Below are positions 16,329 to 25,870 of a DNA stretch of 64,000 bases, piece by piece. The notes below the pieces were generated by a model, which worked only from the letters and a program-made list of their open reading frames with translations, had not been told where the DNA came from and did no database searches. A program made the translations under genes and the position numbers. The DNA lies in the NCBI GenBank assembly GCA_902493385.1, contig CABUPO010000006.1, positions 1 through 64,000 on the forward strand. The letters run 5' to 3'. This stretch comes from an uncultured Lachnospiraceae bacterium. Its GTDB lineage: Bacteria; Bacillota; Clostridia; Lachnospirales; Lachnospiraceae. How positions within the stretch are numbered: position 1 is the first letter of the stretch; the number at the start of each line of letters is the position of its first letter.

Positions 16329-18677
16329 ATGAAATTATGTATAAGAATTTCCGGAATCGTGCAGGGAGTAGGTTTCAGACCATTTGCCAAACGGCTGGCG
16401 ATTGATTTGGGATTATCAGGATCTGTACGTAATACGGGCGGAATTGTTTTGATAAATATTACCGGAGACAGCAAGGCGTTGGATGAATATGTCCGACGCC
16501 TTACTGCTAATGCGCCTTCATGTGCTGTTATAAACGATATAGATGTAAAAGAAGTTATAGCTGCAGAAAATGATGCAGAAGAAACACAAAGCGCATCTGC
16601 ATTTGACATAGAATACAGCGATAATGACAAAGAGGGAATGCCGGTGGTTATATCGCCTGATATAGCTACGTGTGACAGATGCAGACAGCAGATGTATGAC
16701 AGTAAAAACCGAAGATTTATGCATCCGTTTATAAGCTGTACCGACTGTGGCCCCAGATACAGCATTATTGAGGATATACCTTATGACAGGGAAACAACAG
16801 CTATGGTTGATTTCTCAATGTGCGCGGAGTGTAAAGACGAATATAAGAATATAAATAATGAAAGATGCCACGCTCAGACTATTGCGTGCCATAAATGCGG
16901 ACCCAATCTTAAATTGTGCGTATATGACGGTGATACGGGAAAATATATTAATACGGGCGCGTCGTCTGTGGATAATCTTAAGGCAGCCGTTTATATGCTT
17001 TTGGCAGGAAAGATACTTGCAGTTAAAGATATCGGAGGATATCATTTTGTATGCAGGGCTGATAATAAAGAAGCAATATTAAAGCTCAGAAAGTTAAAAA
17101 AGAGACAGAGCAAATCGTTTGCAGTAATGTTTTCGGATGTGTCCGAGATAAGAAAATATGCTTATGTAAGCGAAAAAGAAGAAGAGCTTTTAAAAGATAA
17201 AGCACGGCCGATTGTTCTTGTAAAGAAAAACAGACATAATAATGTACTTGACATGGCATGCGGCGACAGCATGTACGTAGGAGCGATGCTTGCATGTAAT
17301 CCTGTTCAGATATATCTTGCAGATAAGTGCTGCCCGCTTATAATGACAAGCGGTAATCTCGGAGGAGAACCGATTATAACGTCCGATGACAGAATGATGA
17401 CGCTCCTTACAGCAAAAGGCGTGATAGATGGGATTTTATCAAATGACAGAAGAATAGTGACTCCTCTTGATGATTCGATTGTAAAGGTTACTGACGGTAA
17501 GGTGCAGATGCTGAGACGGGCAAGAGGCTATGTCCCTCTGCCGGTAAAGATATCGAAAGGTTCATATAAAACAATATTGGCATCGGGAGGAGACCTTAAA
17601 GCTTCCTTCTGCTTTGTGAACAGAGAGGGACAGGCTGTATGCAGCCAGTATTTTGGAGATTTGGACGATTATGACGCATGCGGCGTGTGGAAGTCTAATA
17701 TAAAGAGAATGGAGTGCCTTTATGGACTTAAGCCTGATATACTTGCATGCGACATGCATCCCAGATATTACAGCTCGCAGATTTCACGTACCTTGTATGA
17801 TTATGAAAGGGTGTATCTGATTCAGCACCATCATGCACATATTGCATCTGTAGCTGCGGAACATGGTATTGAAGGCGATGTACTGGGCTTTGCATTTGAC
17901 GGTACCGGATATGGCACTGACAAGACAATATGGGGAAGCGAAGCAATGATTCTTTCGGGAGCGTCGTTTGAGAGGCTTGTGCATCTTGAAGCTGTTCCTA
18001 TGTGCGGCGGCGACGAGATAGCAAGGGATGCGGACATGGCGCTTATGTGTTACCTGATAAATGCAGGAATAGAACCGAAAGATTATTTTGAGAAAAATGA
18101 GGATAATGAAAGAAAGCTTGCGCTTGTAAAAAGTGTAATTGAATATAAAGCAGGAATAAGCTATTCTTCAAGTATGGGAAGATTATTTGACGCAGTAAGC
18201 GCTCTTGTGGGAATAAGGCATTATAACAGTTATGAGGGCGAATGTGCGGCGGCGCTTGAAGCGGCGGCAGAAGATACAGACTGCAGTGCGGATTATGAGC
18301 TGTGCCTTAAGCTTGCATACAGAGACGGCGTATGGGACACAGGCGGACTCATAAGGCAGATAGCAGATTGTGTTAAAGGAGGCATATGCAAAACAAAGAG
18401 AGGAAGAGCATGCGTTTCTTATGCATTTCATAAGGCGATTGCTGAGGCAGTGGTGAGTTATGCAGTAATGTATTGTAAGAATGCTGGAAGGAAGCTTCCT
18501 GTTGCGCTGTCCGGAGGAGTATTTGCCAATAGTATTTTGACAAAAATGATAACAGACGGGCTGAAAAAAGAGAATTTTGTGGTATACTTAAATGAAAGCG
18601 TACCGACGGGCGACGGAGGTATTGCTCTGGGACAGGCATATATTGCTTTACAAATAATGAAGAACGAGGTGATATGA
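16329..18677 (+). CDS. hypF: Carbamoyltransferase HypF
   Basis: A 782-residue maturation enzyme that turns carbamoyl phosphate into the cyanide precursor of the NiFe site. Domains in order: acylphosphatase (V-Q-G-V-G-F-R-P-F, residues 1-95), two zinc fingers (C-D-R-C ... C-T-D-C and C-A-E-C ... C-H-K-C), a YrdC-like domain (K-D-I-G-G-Y-H and M-T-S-G-N-L), and a Kae1/HypF C-terminal domain with H-H-H-A-H and G-G-V-F-A-N. It follows echF by 12 bases and overlaps the hypC region. Confidence 0.96.
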   Translation: MKLCIRISGIVQGVGFRPFAKRLAIDLGLSGSVRNTGGIVLINITGDSKALDEYVRRLTANAPSCAVINDIDVKEVIAAENDAEETQSASAFDIEYSDNDKEGMPVVISPDIATCDRCRQQMYDSKNRRFMHPFISCTDCGPRYSIIEDIPYDRETTAMVDFSMCAECKDEYKNINNERCHAQTIACHKCGPNLKLCVYDGDTGKYINTGASSVDNLKAAVYMLLAGKILAVKDIGGYHFVCRADNKEAILKLRKLKKRQSKSFAVMFSDVSEIRKYAYVSEKEEELLKDKARPIVLVKKNRHNNVLDMACGDSMYVGAMLACNPVQIYLADKCCPLIMTSGNLGGEPIITSDDRMMTLLTAKGVIDGILSNDRRIVTPLDDSIVKVTDGKVQMLRRARGYVPLPVKISKGSYKTILASGGDLKASFCFVNREGQAVCSQYFGDLDDYDACGVWKSNIKRMECLYGLKPDILACDMHPRYYSSQISRTLYDYERVYLIQHHHAHIASVAAEHGIEGDVLGFAFDGTGYGTDKTIWGSEAMILSGASFERLVHLEAVPMCGGDEIARDADMALMCYLINAGIEPKDYFEKNEDNERKLALVKSVIEYKAGISYSSSMGRLFDAVSALVGIRHYNSYEGECAAALEAAAEDTDCSADYELCLKLAYRDGVWDTGGLIRQIADCVKGGICKTKRGRACVSYAFHKAIAEAVVSYAVMYCKNAGRKLPVALSGGVFANSILTKMITDGLKKENFVVYLNESVPTGDGGIALGQAYIALQIMKNEVI

Positions 18678-18679
18678 TA

Positions 18680-18901
18680 ATGTGTGTTGCAGTTCCTGGA
18701 AAGATAAAGCATATAGAAGATAGTATAGCGCTTATAGATTATGACGGAAATACAGTGCGTGCCCATACTGGTATTGTAGACGCTGCAAAGGGGGACTATG
18801 TACTTGTTCATGCAGGCATGATTATACAGAAGCTTGAAGAAGATGAAGCAGTTAAAATGATAGAGCTTTTTAAAGAAATAGAGGAGATTGCGGATGAGTA
18901 A
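18680..18901 (+). CDS. hypC: Hydrogenase maturation chaperone HypC
   Basis: A 73-residue HypC/HybG family chaperone that partners HypD and delivers the Fe(CN)2CO group to the large subunit. I choose the ATG at 18680 because it yields M-C-V-A-V-P-G-K, with the essential Cys at position 2. The ATG at 18674, overlapping the hypF stop, would bury this Cys and lies almost on top of the GAGGTGAT site. Its 3' end overlaps hypD by eight bases. Confidence 0.94.
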   Translation: MCVAVPGKIKHIEDSIALIDYDGNTVRAHTGIVDAAKGDYVLVHAGMIIQKLEEDEAVKMIELFKEIEEIADE

Positions 18902-19934
18902 TTTAGCTCCGATTATAAGTTTTCTTAAGCATTATGATGGAGACGAGATAACTTTAATGGAAGTGTGCGGCACACATACGGCCGCAATAGCAGAAAGTGG
19001 AATACCTGATTTGATTTCAGACAAAATAAAGCTGGTATCGGGACCGGGATGTCCGGTATGTGTAACGGCGTCCTCTTATATCGACAGGCTTGTCGAGCTT
19101 GCCTGTGAAGAAAATACATGTGTCGTGACGTTTGGAGATATGATGCGTGTACGGGGAAAAAGCAAGTCGCTGCGCGATATAAGCGCGGAGGGCGGCAATG
19201 TCGAAATGGTGTATTCGCCTTTGGATATTGTTAATCTTGCAAAAAATGATCCGGATACAACTTATATATTTGCAGCGGTGGGGTTTGAAACAACCACGCC
19301 GGTATATGCGATTCTTATAGACGAGGCAATTAAAAGAAACGTTCATAATGTTAAGATTCTAACGGCGTTAAAAACAATGCCTGAGGCAATTGAGGCAGTA
19401 TATAATGATAACAAACATATAGATGGGTTTATAGCTCCTGGACACGTAAGCGTAATAACCGGAAGCGATATATTCGTTCCTCTGGCAGAAAAATTAGGAA
19501 TACCGTTTGTTATTTCCGGATTTGAGGCAGAGCAGCTTCTTTTAACAATATATTTGCTTATAAAGGAAAGAAATCATGGAATAGTAAGGAACGTATATGT
19601 ATCTGCGGTTAAGCAAAACGGTAATTCTCTTGCAAAGAGAATGGTTGGTAAATATTTTAAAAAATGCGACGCCGCATGGCGGGGCATGGGAATTATAAAA
19701 AATTCGGGGCTGATACTGAAGGACGAGTACGCCGAATACGACGCTGGAAGCGCTGCTCTTATAGAAGATGTTATATATAATAAAGGCTGCTGCTGCGGAA
19801 AGGTCGTCGCAGGAGCCATGACTCCGACAAAATGCGCTCTTTTCGGGACTGCATGTACGCCGAATACTCCTCAGGGAGCATGTATGGTTTCAATGGAGGG
19901 AGCATGCTATAATTACTATACCAAAAGAAGATAA
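18894..19934 (+). CDS. hypD: Hydrogenase maturation protein HypD
   Basis: A 346-residue Fe-S protein that assembles the Fe(CN)2CO moiety with HypC. Conserved cysteine motifs are visible: C-G-T-H-T, G-P-G-C-P-V-C, and the C-terminal cluster-binding region G-C-C-C-G ... T-K-C ... T-A-C-T-P ... G-A-C. The ATG at 18894 lies after GAGGAG and overlaps hypC. Confidence 0.96.
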   Translation: MSNLAPIISFLKHYDGDEITLMEVCGTHTAAIAESGIPDLISDKIKLVSGPGCPVCVTASSYIDRLVELACEENTCVVTFGDMMRVRGKSKSLRDISAEGGNVEMVYSPLDIVNLAKNDPDTTYIFAAVGFETTTPVYAILIDEAIKRNVHNVKILTALKTMPEAIEAVYNDNKHIDGFIAPGHVSVITGSDIFVPLAEKLGIPFVISGFEAEQLLLTIYLLIKERNHGIVRNVYVSAVKQNGNSLAKRMVGKYFKKCDAAWRGMGIIKNSGLILKDEYAEYDAGSAALIEDVIYNKGCCCGKVVAGAMTPTKCALFGTACTPNTPQGACMVSMEGACYNYYTKRR

Positions 19935-19950
19935 TATCGGAGGTAAAAAA

Positions 19951-20931
19951 GTGAAGATTACTTTGGCACACGGCAGCGGAGGGCTTGCCACTACAGAGCT
20001 TATTAATGATATATTTGCAGAAAAATTTTCTAATCCGGTTTTGGATATGATGGAGGACAGCGCTGTAGTAGACGGAGCTGAAAAAATAGCAATGACTACG
20101 GACAGCTTTGTTGTAAATCCGGTTATTTTTAAAGGCGGGGATATCGGACGACTTGCAGTATGCGGTACGGTAAACGACCTTCTTATGAGATGTGCTGTTC
20201 CAAAGTACATTACATGCGGGTTTATACTGGAAGAGGGGCTTGATATATCTGTGCTTAAGACAGTTGTGGCTTCAATGGCAGATACTGCAAGGGAAGCGGG
20301 AGTTGTGATAGTAGCGGGAGATACAAAGGTTATAGAAGGTAACGGTGGAATGTACATCAATACTGCCGGTGTGGGATTTGTGAATGAGGAAATCTGCTGC
20401 AACAGCGCTCAGTGCGAGCCTTCGGATGCGGTTATTTTATCAGGAAATCTTGGAGACCATCATGCTGCAATAATGAGCTATAGAATGAATATTGAGAATA
20501 ATATTGAAAGCGATTGTGCACCTTTGTGCGAGATGGTTAATAATATGTGTAATGATGGCATCCATATTCATGCATTAAGAGATATAACAAGAGGCGGTCT
20601 TGGAACAATACTTAATGAATTAAGCAGCGCTTCGGATTGTTTGATTGAGATAGATGAAGAAGCGCTTCCAGTGACGAAAAGCGTCTCGTCATTTTGTAAA
20701 ATACTTGGTCTTGACCCGTTATATATGGGAAATGAAGGAAAGCTTGCCGCTGTGGTTCCTCGTGATGAAGCAGAAAAGGCGCTTGGTATTATCAGACGCA
20801 GCAGGTATGGCAAAAATGCGGTTATAGCAGGACGTGTTAAAGAGGGAAGAGGAGTTATAATGAATACGCGTCTCGGAGGCAGAAGAGCTATAGGAGTACT
20901 TGTAGGCGAGGGACTTCCGCGTATATGCTGA
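19951..20931 (+). CDS. hypE: Hydrogenase maturation protein HypE
   Basis: A 326-residue PurM/AIR synthase-like protein that dehydrates the thiocarbamate on its own C-terminal Cys to thiocyanate. The essential C-terminal P-R-I-C is present, as are H-G-S-G-G near the N-terminus and T-R-G-G-L-G. The start is GTG, with CGGAGG upstream. It is the last hyp gene; hypA and hypB (nickel insertion) are not in this window and must lie elsewhere or be replaced. Confidence 0.96.
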   Translation: MKITLAHGSGGLATTELINDIFAEKFSNPVLDMMEDSAVVDGAEKIAMTTDSFVVNPVIFKGGDIGRLAVCGTVNDLLMRCAVPKYITCGFILEEGLDISVLKTVVASMADTAREAGVVIVAGDTKVIEGNGGMYINTAGVGFVNEEICCNSAQCEPSDAVILSGNLGDHHAAIMSYRMNIENNIESDCAPLCEMVNNMCNDGIHIHALRDITRGGLGTILNELSSASDCLIEIDEEALPVTKSVSSFCKILGLDPLYMGNEGKLAAVVPRDEAEKALGIIRRSRYGKNAVIAGRVKEGRGVIMNTRLGGRRAIGVLVGEGLPRIC

Positions 20932-20967
20932 TAATGCGGTGATTACACATAACATGGGAGAATTTGA

Positions 20968-21564
20968 ATGGACTATTACAGTAAATCGGTTAATAAACTT
21001 ATAGAGGAGCTTACAAGGCTTCCGGGTCTTGGCGCAAAGACTGCCCAAAGACTTGCGTTTCATATTATTAATATGCCGAAGGAGCATGTGCAGTCTATAG
21101 CCGACGCGATGGTAAATGCCAGAAGCAGCGTTAAATTCTGTGAAGAATGCTACACTATTACGGACCAGCAGATATGTCCTATATGCGGAAATGAAAACCG
21201 CAATCATTCACAGATTATGGTTGTAGAGGAATCAAAGGACCTTGTAGCCTATGAGAAAACCGGAAGATATAACGGAGTATATCATGTGCTTCACGGAGTC
21301 GTTAATCCGCAGCTTGGAATAACTCCCGCAGATATTAAGATGAAGGAGCTCATAAAGCGTCTTGAAAAAGATGTAGAGGAAGTAATAATAGCCACCGGTT
21401 CGACTACCGAAGGCGAAGCAACGGCAATGATTTTAAGCAAGTTTATTAAGCCTACGGGTATTAAGGTTACGAGAATTGCAAACGGAGTTCCCGTAGGAGG
21501 GGATCTTGAATATGTTGATGAAATAACGCTTATGCGTGCTTATGACGGAAGGATTGAAATGTAG
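20968..21564 (+). CDS. recR: Recombination protein RecR
   Basis: A 198-residue RecFOR pathway protein that helps load RecA at gaps. It has an N-terminal helix-hairpin-helix (L-P-G-L-G-A-K-T-A-Q-R), a C4 zinc motif (C-E-E-C ... C-P-I-C), and a Toprim domain (V-V-E-E-S-K-D ... A-T-G-S-T-T-E-G-E-A-T). Length is normal. The gene often follows dnaX and yaaK in Firmicutes but here follows hypE. Confidence 0.97.
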   Translation: MDYYSKSVNKLIEELTRLPGLGAKTAQRLAFHIINMPKEHVQSIADAMVNARSSVKFCEECYTITDQQICPICGNENRNHSQIMVVEESKDLVAYEKTGRYNGVYHVLHGVVNPQLGITPADIKMKELIKRLEKDVEEVIIATGSTTEGEATAMILSKFIKPTGIKVTRIANGVPVGGDLEYVDEITLMRAYDGRIEM

Positions 21565-21574
21565 GTGAAAATTA

Positions 21575-22681
21575 TTGAATAAAAGAAAACAATTTGCCAA
21601 ATATATTTTGAGTATGCTATTTTTTGCAGTTTTATGTGTGGCTCAATATAATATAACTGCCGCCAGTACAGTAGATACGGCGGTTACGCCTGAGCCTTCA
21701 GCGCGGCCTGACAGTTATGAGGAAGTTAAAGTTACTACAGAGCAGCAGTATATGCCTGAGCTTGGAACGGTAGTTACTGTTAAAAAGACCGTAACCTCAT
21801 ATTATACTTTGGTTGACGGTGAGTATGTTCTTGATAATCAGATATTAGAAGTAACCAGGGAGTTTCCGCAGGCAGCGGATAATTCGTCTGATTATAATCA
21901 GGCACAGGCAACTTTGGCGCCGGTATCAGGGCTTGATATATCTCAGATATCTCTTAAGAGCAAAAGAATATCTAATAAAAAGTCGCGTCTGTCATGGATA
22001 GAAGTGCCTTACTGCGATGGCTATGTAATATATTACTCTAAAAAGGAGAACAACGGATATAAGCCGATTAAAACTATTGACGAAGCCGGTATAACGACAT
22101 GCACGATATCGGGGCTTGAGAAAAAGCAGACCTATTACTTTAAAATATGCGCTTTTAATAAAGTAAATCAGGAGATATATTATTCGGAATTATCAGACTG
22201 CGTACAGTCTGAGTCTTATACCGCCCAAAAGATATATAATAAGCTTTTAAAGCTTAAGAAAAAATATCCTGACGGCAGATACTGGAACCATGTGGGTTAT
22301 AAGGTTTCAAAAAACCAGGATGTATCGGGATTTGTAACTGACAGACCGTGCAATCACAATAATCAGCTCAGAGGCAGATCGTCTACATGTAATTATTATT
22401 ATGGAAAGGATAAGGTTCTGGGCTATCAGTGCTGGGGATTTGCAAGTCTTCTGAGCGACAAGATTTTTGGAAAGGCGTCATACAGCCAGCATAAGAAATT
22501 TAAAAAAGCAAAAGTCGGAGATCATGTAAGATATGGGAATCATTCTGTTATTATTGTAGAAAAGCATGATACCTATATTGTTGCGGCAGAAGCTAATTAC
22601 GGACATACGTGTATGATTAAATGGGGTCGTAAAATACCTAAGAGCGCATTATATGGCGCAACATATTATACAAGGTATTAG
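21575..22681 (+). CDS. Secreted Fn3 protein with CHAP/papain-like C-terminal domain
   Basis: A 368-residue exported protein. It has a signal peptide (1-29), an unclassified 90-residue segment, and one fibronectin type III-like domain (about 128-215, with W-I-E-V-P-Y-C-D-G-Y-V-I-Y-Y and Y-Y-F-K-I-C-A). The C-terminal 130 residues have a possible Cys-His-Glu/Asn arrangement: C286 in Q-C-W-G-F-A, H323 in G-N-H-S-V, and E339/N341. That layout is seen in CHAP and NlpC/P60-type peptidoglycan amidases, but no close family is recognised. The start is TTG, with AGGTGAAAA upstream and 10 bases after recR. A wall-lytic role is inferred. Confidence 0.78.
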   Translation: MNKRKQFAKYILSMLFFAVLCVAQYNITAASTVDTAVTPEPSARPDSYEEVKVTTEQQYMPELGTVVTVKKTVTSYYTLVDGEYVLDNQILEVTREFPQAADNSSDYNQAQATLAPVSGLDISQISLKSKRISNKKSRLSWIEVPYCDGYVIYYSKKENNGYKPIKTIDEAGITTCTISGLEKKQTYYFKICAFNKVNQEIYYSELSDCVQSESYTAQKIYNKLLKLKKKYPDGRYWNHVGYKVSKNQDVSGFVTDRPCNHNNQLRGRSSTCNYYYGKDKVLGYQCWGFASLLSDKIFGKASYSQHKKFKKAKVGDHVRYGNHSVIIVEKHDTYIVAAEANYGHTCMIKWGRKIPKSALYGATYYTRY

Positions 22682-22683
22682 GC

Positions 22684-23211
22684 TTAAGATATTTCCTTTA
22701 ATCCGGCATATATAAAATCAGACAGTTTGAGGACCAGATGCAGTCTTGTTGTCTGCAGGAGCATTTGGTTAATCATGCCTGATACATTAACTATGCCGGT
22801 AATACATATATCTCCAATCTGTGGAAGCTTTTTTTCTACTCCGGTTCCAGGCTTTAACGCTCCCTTGCCAAGAGTAACATAACCGACGTGTCTGCTCGTT
22901 CCGAGCGAAGCGTCGACCGCAATTATAAGGGGGTTGTTGTGGTACCGCCTGATTTTTCTTATTGTTGACGGAAGGTTTTTGGCGTGTACGGGGGAGGCGA
23001 GCGTGCCGTATACTGAAACGGAGGAACCGGCCTGAGACAGCTTCTCTCCTACAATCGGTCCCAGACAATCGCCGGTAGCGCGGTCTGAGCCAATACACAT
23101 AATTACAATATCTCTCTTATGTGCATCGCTTTCTTCAAGGAGTGTTTTAAGAGAGCTGCAAAAATCTGCATATGAATTCTTATTATCGGGATTATAGTAT
23201 TGTAATTCCAT
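22684..23211 (-). CDS. yyaC: Putative spore protease-like protein YyaC (DUF1256)
   Basis: A 175-residue YyaC-family protein related to the Gpr spore protease fold. The signature is C-I-G-S-D-R-A-T-G-D-C-L-G-P, followed by V-D-A-S-L-G. In spore formers the family is linked to sporulation, so this gene supports a spore-forming host. AAGGAG lies before the ATG. It converges with the Fn3/CHAP gene with only two bases between stops. Confidence 0.93.
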   Translation of the reverse strand: MELQYYNPDNKNSYADFCSSLKTLLEESDAHKRDIVIMCIGSDRATGDCLGPIVGEKLSQAGSSVSVYGTLASPVHAKNLPSTIRKIRRYHNNPLIIAVDASLGTSRHVGYVTLGKGALKPGTGVEKKLPQIGDICITGIVNVSGMINQMLLQTTRLHLVLKLSDFIYAGLKEIS

Positions 23212-23458
23212 TTTATTCTCCTTTTTGTGACTATTTCCAATTGTATTTTCTAGAAGTATTTACCATAAAAATATTATTTACTCTGCTGTGACAAAAAAAA
23301 TATCGCATAATACGTCATATTCATGTAGGTATGTTTGTCATTTTTTTGTTTTGCGGAAAATGGTGCCGATAATTGTCTGAAAAAATAAAACAGTTATTAA
23401 TGACAAAATATGGAAAAAGTGCTATGGTTTTCCTAAAGGCGCAGGAAGGAGAGTATTT
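23212..23458. other. Divergent intergenic region (yyaC / LysM gene)
   Basis: About 250 AT-rich bases between divergent genes. I see no RNA gene or strong hairpin. Both genes must have promoters here, but no clean sigma-A pair is evident, so a sporulation sigma factor is possible. The LysM gene has AGGAAGGAG before its ATG. Confidence 0.4.
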
Positions 23459-24601
23459 ATGGGAGAGGCACCAAAAAATATAAGACAGGTAGGATATATT
23501 GACCGGGCACATAAAATTTATGTGGAGGATTATGTTATTACATTTACAAAAGGAATAGGAAATACTCTTTGTGAAGAAAATTCTGGGGAATGCAGGGCGG
23601 CGGTTCTTTTGGGACGCAAGAATATAGATAAGACCGAGTCGGTAACGTATATTAACGGCATGGTTCTTATTGATTCGTTTACACTGTCGGGCGAGGCGGC
23701 GTTTTCCAATGAAAGATGGTCGAAGATATACGATAAAATAAAAGAGTTCTATGAGGAAGAGGAAATAGTGGGCTGGCTATATATAGGCAGCGTGGACCCT
23801 CTAAAGCCGGACCGGCGGCTTATTAATATACATAGCAGTAATTTTGCGGGAAAAAATCTTATTTTTATGTCGTATGATTATGATGAAAAGGAAGAAATAT
23901 TTTACGATTTTTATAATAATTCGTTCGTAAAAAGGAATGGATTTTATATATACTATCAGAAAAATGAAACTATGCATAACTATATGCTTTCTATAAATAA
24001 GCCTGACAGGGAAAAGCCTGCAGCCGAAGAAAAGGTTGTTCAGGATATCAGGGCGATTCTTAGTGAGAGACAGGCAAACAGGACTAAAGGAAAGCTCTCG
24101 CAGTATGTATATGCGGCGGGAATGCTTGTTGCGGCAGCAGTTCTGCTTGTAGGAACGACTGTTATATACAGAAATAATTCAAAGCCTGAAAATGACGATG
24201 AGCTGGTATCTGTTATGAGTGAGCATACTCAGATGCCCGCCGCCTCTTCTGTGCCTGACCTGCCTTCAGGCATGCCGCAGGCGACGGACGTTCCGATAAT
24301 TTCATCTGAAATAACAGCAACTGACGAGCCGTCGCCGACTGAATCGCCGGTTGTGACTGATTCACCGGCCGCTTCTGAAAATAACGATAAAAATAATAAT
24401 CCTGAACCTGTTGAAAAGTCAGTGACGACAACTACGCAGAATTACAGTTTTTATATAGTTAAAAATGGCGACAGTCTGTCGCGTATATCCGAAAAGATAT
24501 TCAGCTCTGTAAAATATGTGGATGAAATTAAGAGACTTAATAACATTGAAAATGAAGATATGATATATGAAGGGCAGAAGCTTTTACTTCCTGATAAGTA
24601 A
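23459..24601 (+). CDS. Membrane LysM protein with MPN-like N-terminal domain
   Basis: A 380-residue protein of unknown function. Residues about 15-165 resemble an MPN/JAB fold by sequence pattern (A-V-L-L-G-R ... Y-I-N-G ... E-I-V-G-W ... I-H-S-S-N-F), but the H-S-H-P metal motif after G-W is absent, so it is unlikely to be an active isopeptidase. A single membrane segment lies at about 216-238. A Pro/Thr/Ser-rich linker follows, and a LysM domain at about 331-378 would bind peptidoglycan outside. Topology is therefore N-in/C-out. It is followed by DUF5711 and CvpA genes, probably as one operon. Confidence 0.82.
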   Translation: MGEAPKNIRQVGYIDRAHKIYVEDYVITFTKGIGNTLCEENSGECRAAVLLGRKNIDKTESVTYINGMVLIDSFTLSGEAAFSNERWSKIYDKIKEFYEEEEIVGWLYIGSVDPLKPDRRLINIHSSNFAGKNLIFMSYDYDEKEEIFYDFYNNSFVKRNGFYIYYQKNETMHNYMLSINKPDREKPAAEEKVVQDIRAILSERQANRTKGKLSQYVYAAGMLVAAAVLLVGTTVIYRNNSKPENDDELVSVMSEHTQMPAASSVPDLPSGMPQATDVPIISSEITATDEPSPTESPVVTDSPAASENNDKNNNPEPVEKSVTTTTQNYSFYIVKNGDSLSRISEKIFSSVKYVDEIKRLNNIENEDMIYEGQKLLLPDK

Positions 24602-24677
24602 TATTGGAATATTGTACAAAACGTGATAGAATACAGACAAACGAATGTGATTTGGCATAACGACGGGAGGAAGCGTT

Positions 24678-25862
24678 TTGGATACACTTAGAGATAGAAG
24701 CAATGAGAATCGTCTGGAAAAAGAAAAGGGAAGAAGAAAGGTTCTTGCAGTTATAGCGTCAGCAGCTGCTGTGGCGGTATGTATATTTATAGTATATCTG
24801 ATATGGAATGGGGTAAGAACAAAGCAGTATACAGGATATACTGAGGTTGATTCGTTTGCACGTGCAGACAGTAATAATGTGGAATATATGTATTACGAGA
24901 GCGGCCTTTTGAAATACAGCAGGGACGGAGCGGCTGGAATAGGAAGCGATGGAACTGCACTATGGAACGGAAGCTACGAGATGGGTAATCCTATGGTTGA
25001 CACCTGTGGGACATATGTAGCGGTTGCAGATCAGGGCGGAAAAGAAGTATATGTGTATAACGGTTCGGATGACGGAACTGTTCTTGAAATGCCTCTTCCT
25101 GTTACAATGGTAAAGGTTGCGTCACAGGGAGTTATTGCTGTTGTGCTGGAAGATGCAAGTTCTAATGTAGTTGCTCTGTATGACCCTTATTCCTCTGACG
25201 AAAAGCTTCTTGTAGAGGTTCCAAGTAATGTTTCTGAGGATGGATATCCTGTTGATATCGCATTATCTGCGGACGCTAAAAGTCTTGTTACGGTATATCT
25301 TGCGATAAGGGACGGAGTACAGGAGAGCAATATATGTTTTTATAATTTTTCAGAGGTCGGCCAGGATAAGAACCGTATTGTAGGAGGAAAGACATATAAG
25401 GATTCATTTGCAATAGGAGCCGAATTTGTCGGAAATAACAGCGTGTGTATTTTTCTGGATAATGGGTTTTCGTTATTTTCTAATATGAAGAAGCCTGAGG
25501 AGGCAGCCAGTGAAACATTTGAAAAAGAAATAGTAAGCAGTGTGTATGATGACGGGTACGTTGGATTCCTTTTTGCAGAGAGTGAAGAAGATGCGTCGCA
25601 CAGCCTGAAGCTATACAATTCCTCAGGAAAGACTGTTTTGGAAAAAACGGTGAACTGTGAGTATAACAAGGTATACATGAATAAGGGTGAGATTATATTT
25701 CTTTCTGATATGAGCTGCATGATTTTAAGAGTAAATGGAAGCGAAAAGCTTAACTGTCAGTTTGATTCTCCTGTGCAGTATGTATTTAGAGCAAACGGAA
25801 AAGAGTTGTATTATTTCATTGATGATGCTACAATAACCAAAGCTAAACTTACTGAGGGGTAA
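24678..25862 (+). CDS. DUF5711 family membrane-anchored protein
   Basis: A 394-residue protein with a basic N-terminus, one membrane segment (about 22-44) and a long external region. That region has repeated short beta-strand patterns (for example G-T-Y-V-A-V-A-D-Q-G-G-K-E-V-Y-V-Y), suggesting a beta-propeller-like fold. It fits the DUF5711 family known mainly from Lachnospiraceae; no function is established. The start is TTG with GGGAGG upstream, 76 bases after the LysM gene. The CvpA gene follows by eight bases. Confidence 0.8.
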   Translation: MDTLRDRSNENRLEKEKGRRKVLAVIASAAAVAVCIFIVYLIWNGVRTKQYTGYTEVDSFARADSNNVEYMYYESGLLKYSRDGAAGIGSDGTALWNGSYEMGNPMVDTCGTYVAVADQGGKEVYVYNGSDDGTVLEMPLPVTMVKVASQGVIAVVLEDASSNVVALYDPYSSDEKLLVEVPSNVSEDGYPVDIALSADAKSLVTVYLAIRDGVQESNICFYNFSEVGQDKNRIVGGKTYKDSFAIGAEFVGNNSVCIFLDNGFSLFSNMKKPEEAASETFEKEIVSSVYDDGYVGFLFAESEEDASHSLKLYNSSGKTVLEKTVNCEYNKVYMNKGEIIFLSDMSCMILRVNGSEKLNCQFDSPVQYVFRANGKELYYFIDDATITKAKLTEG

Positions 25863-25870
25863 TATTACAT

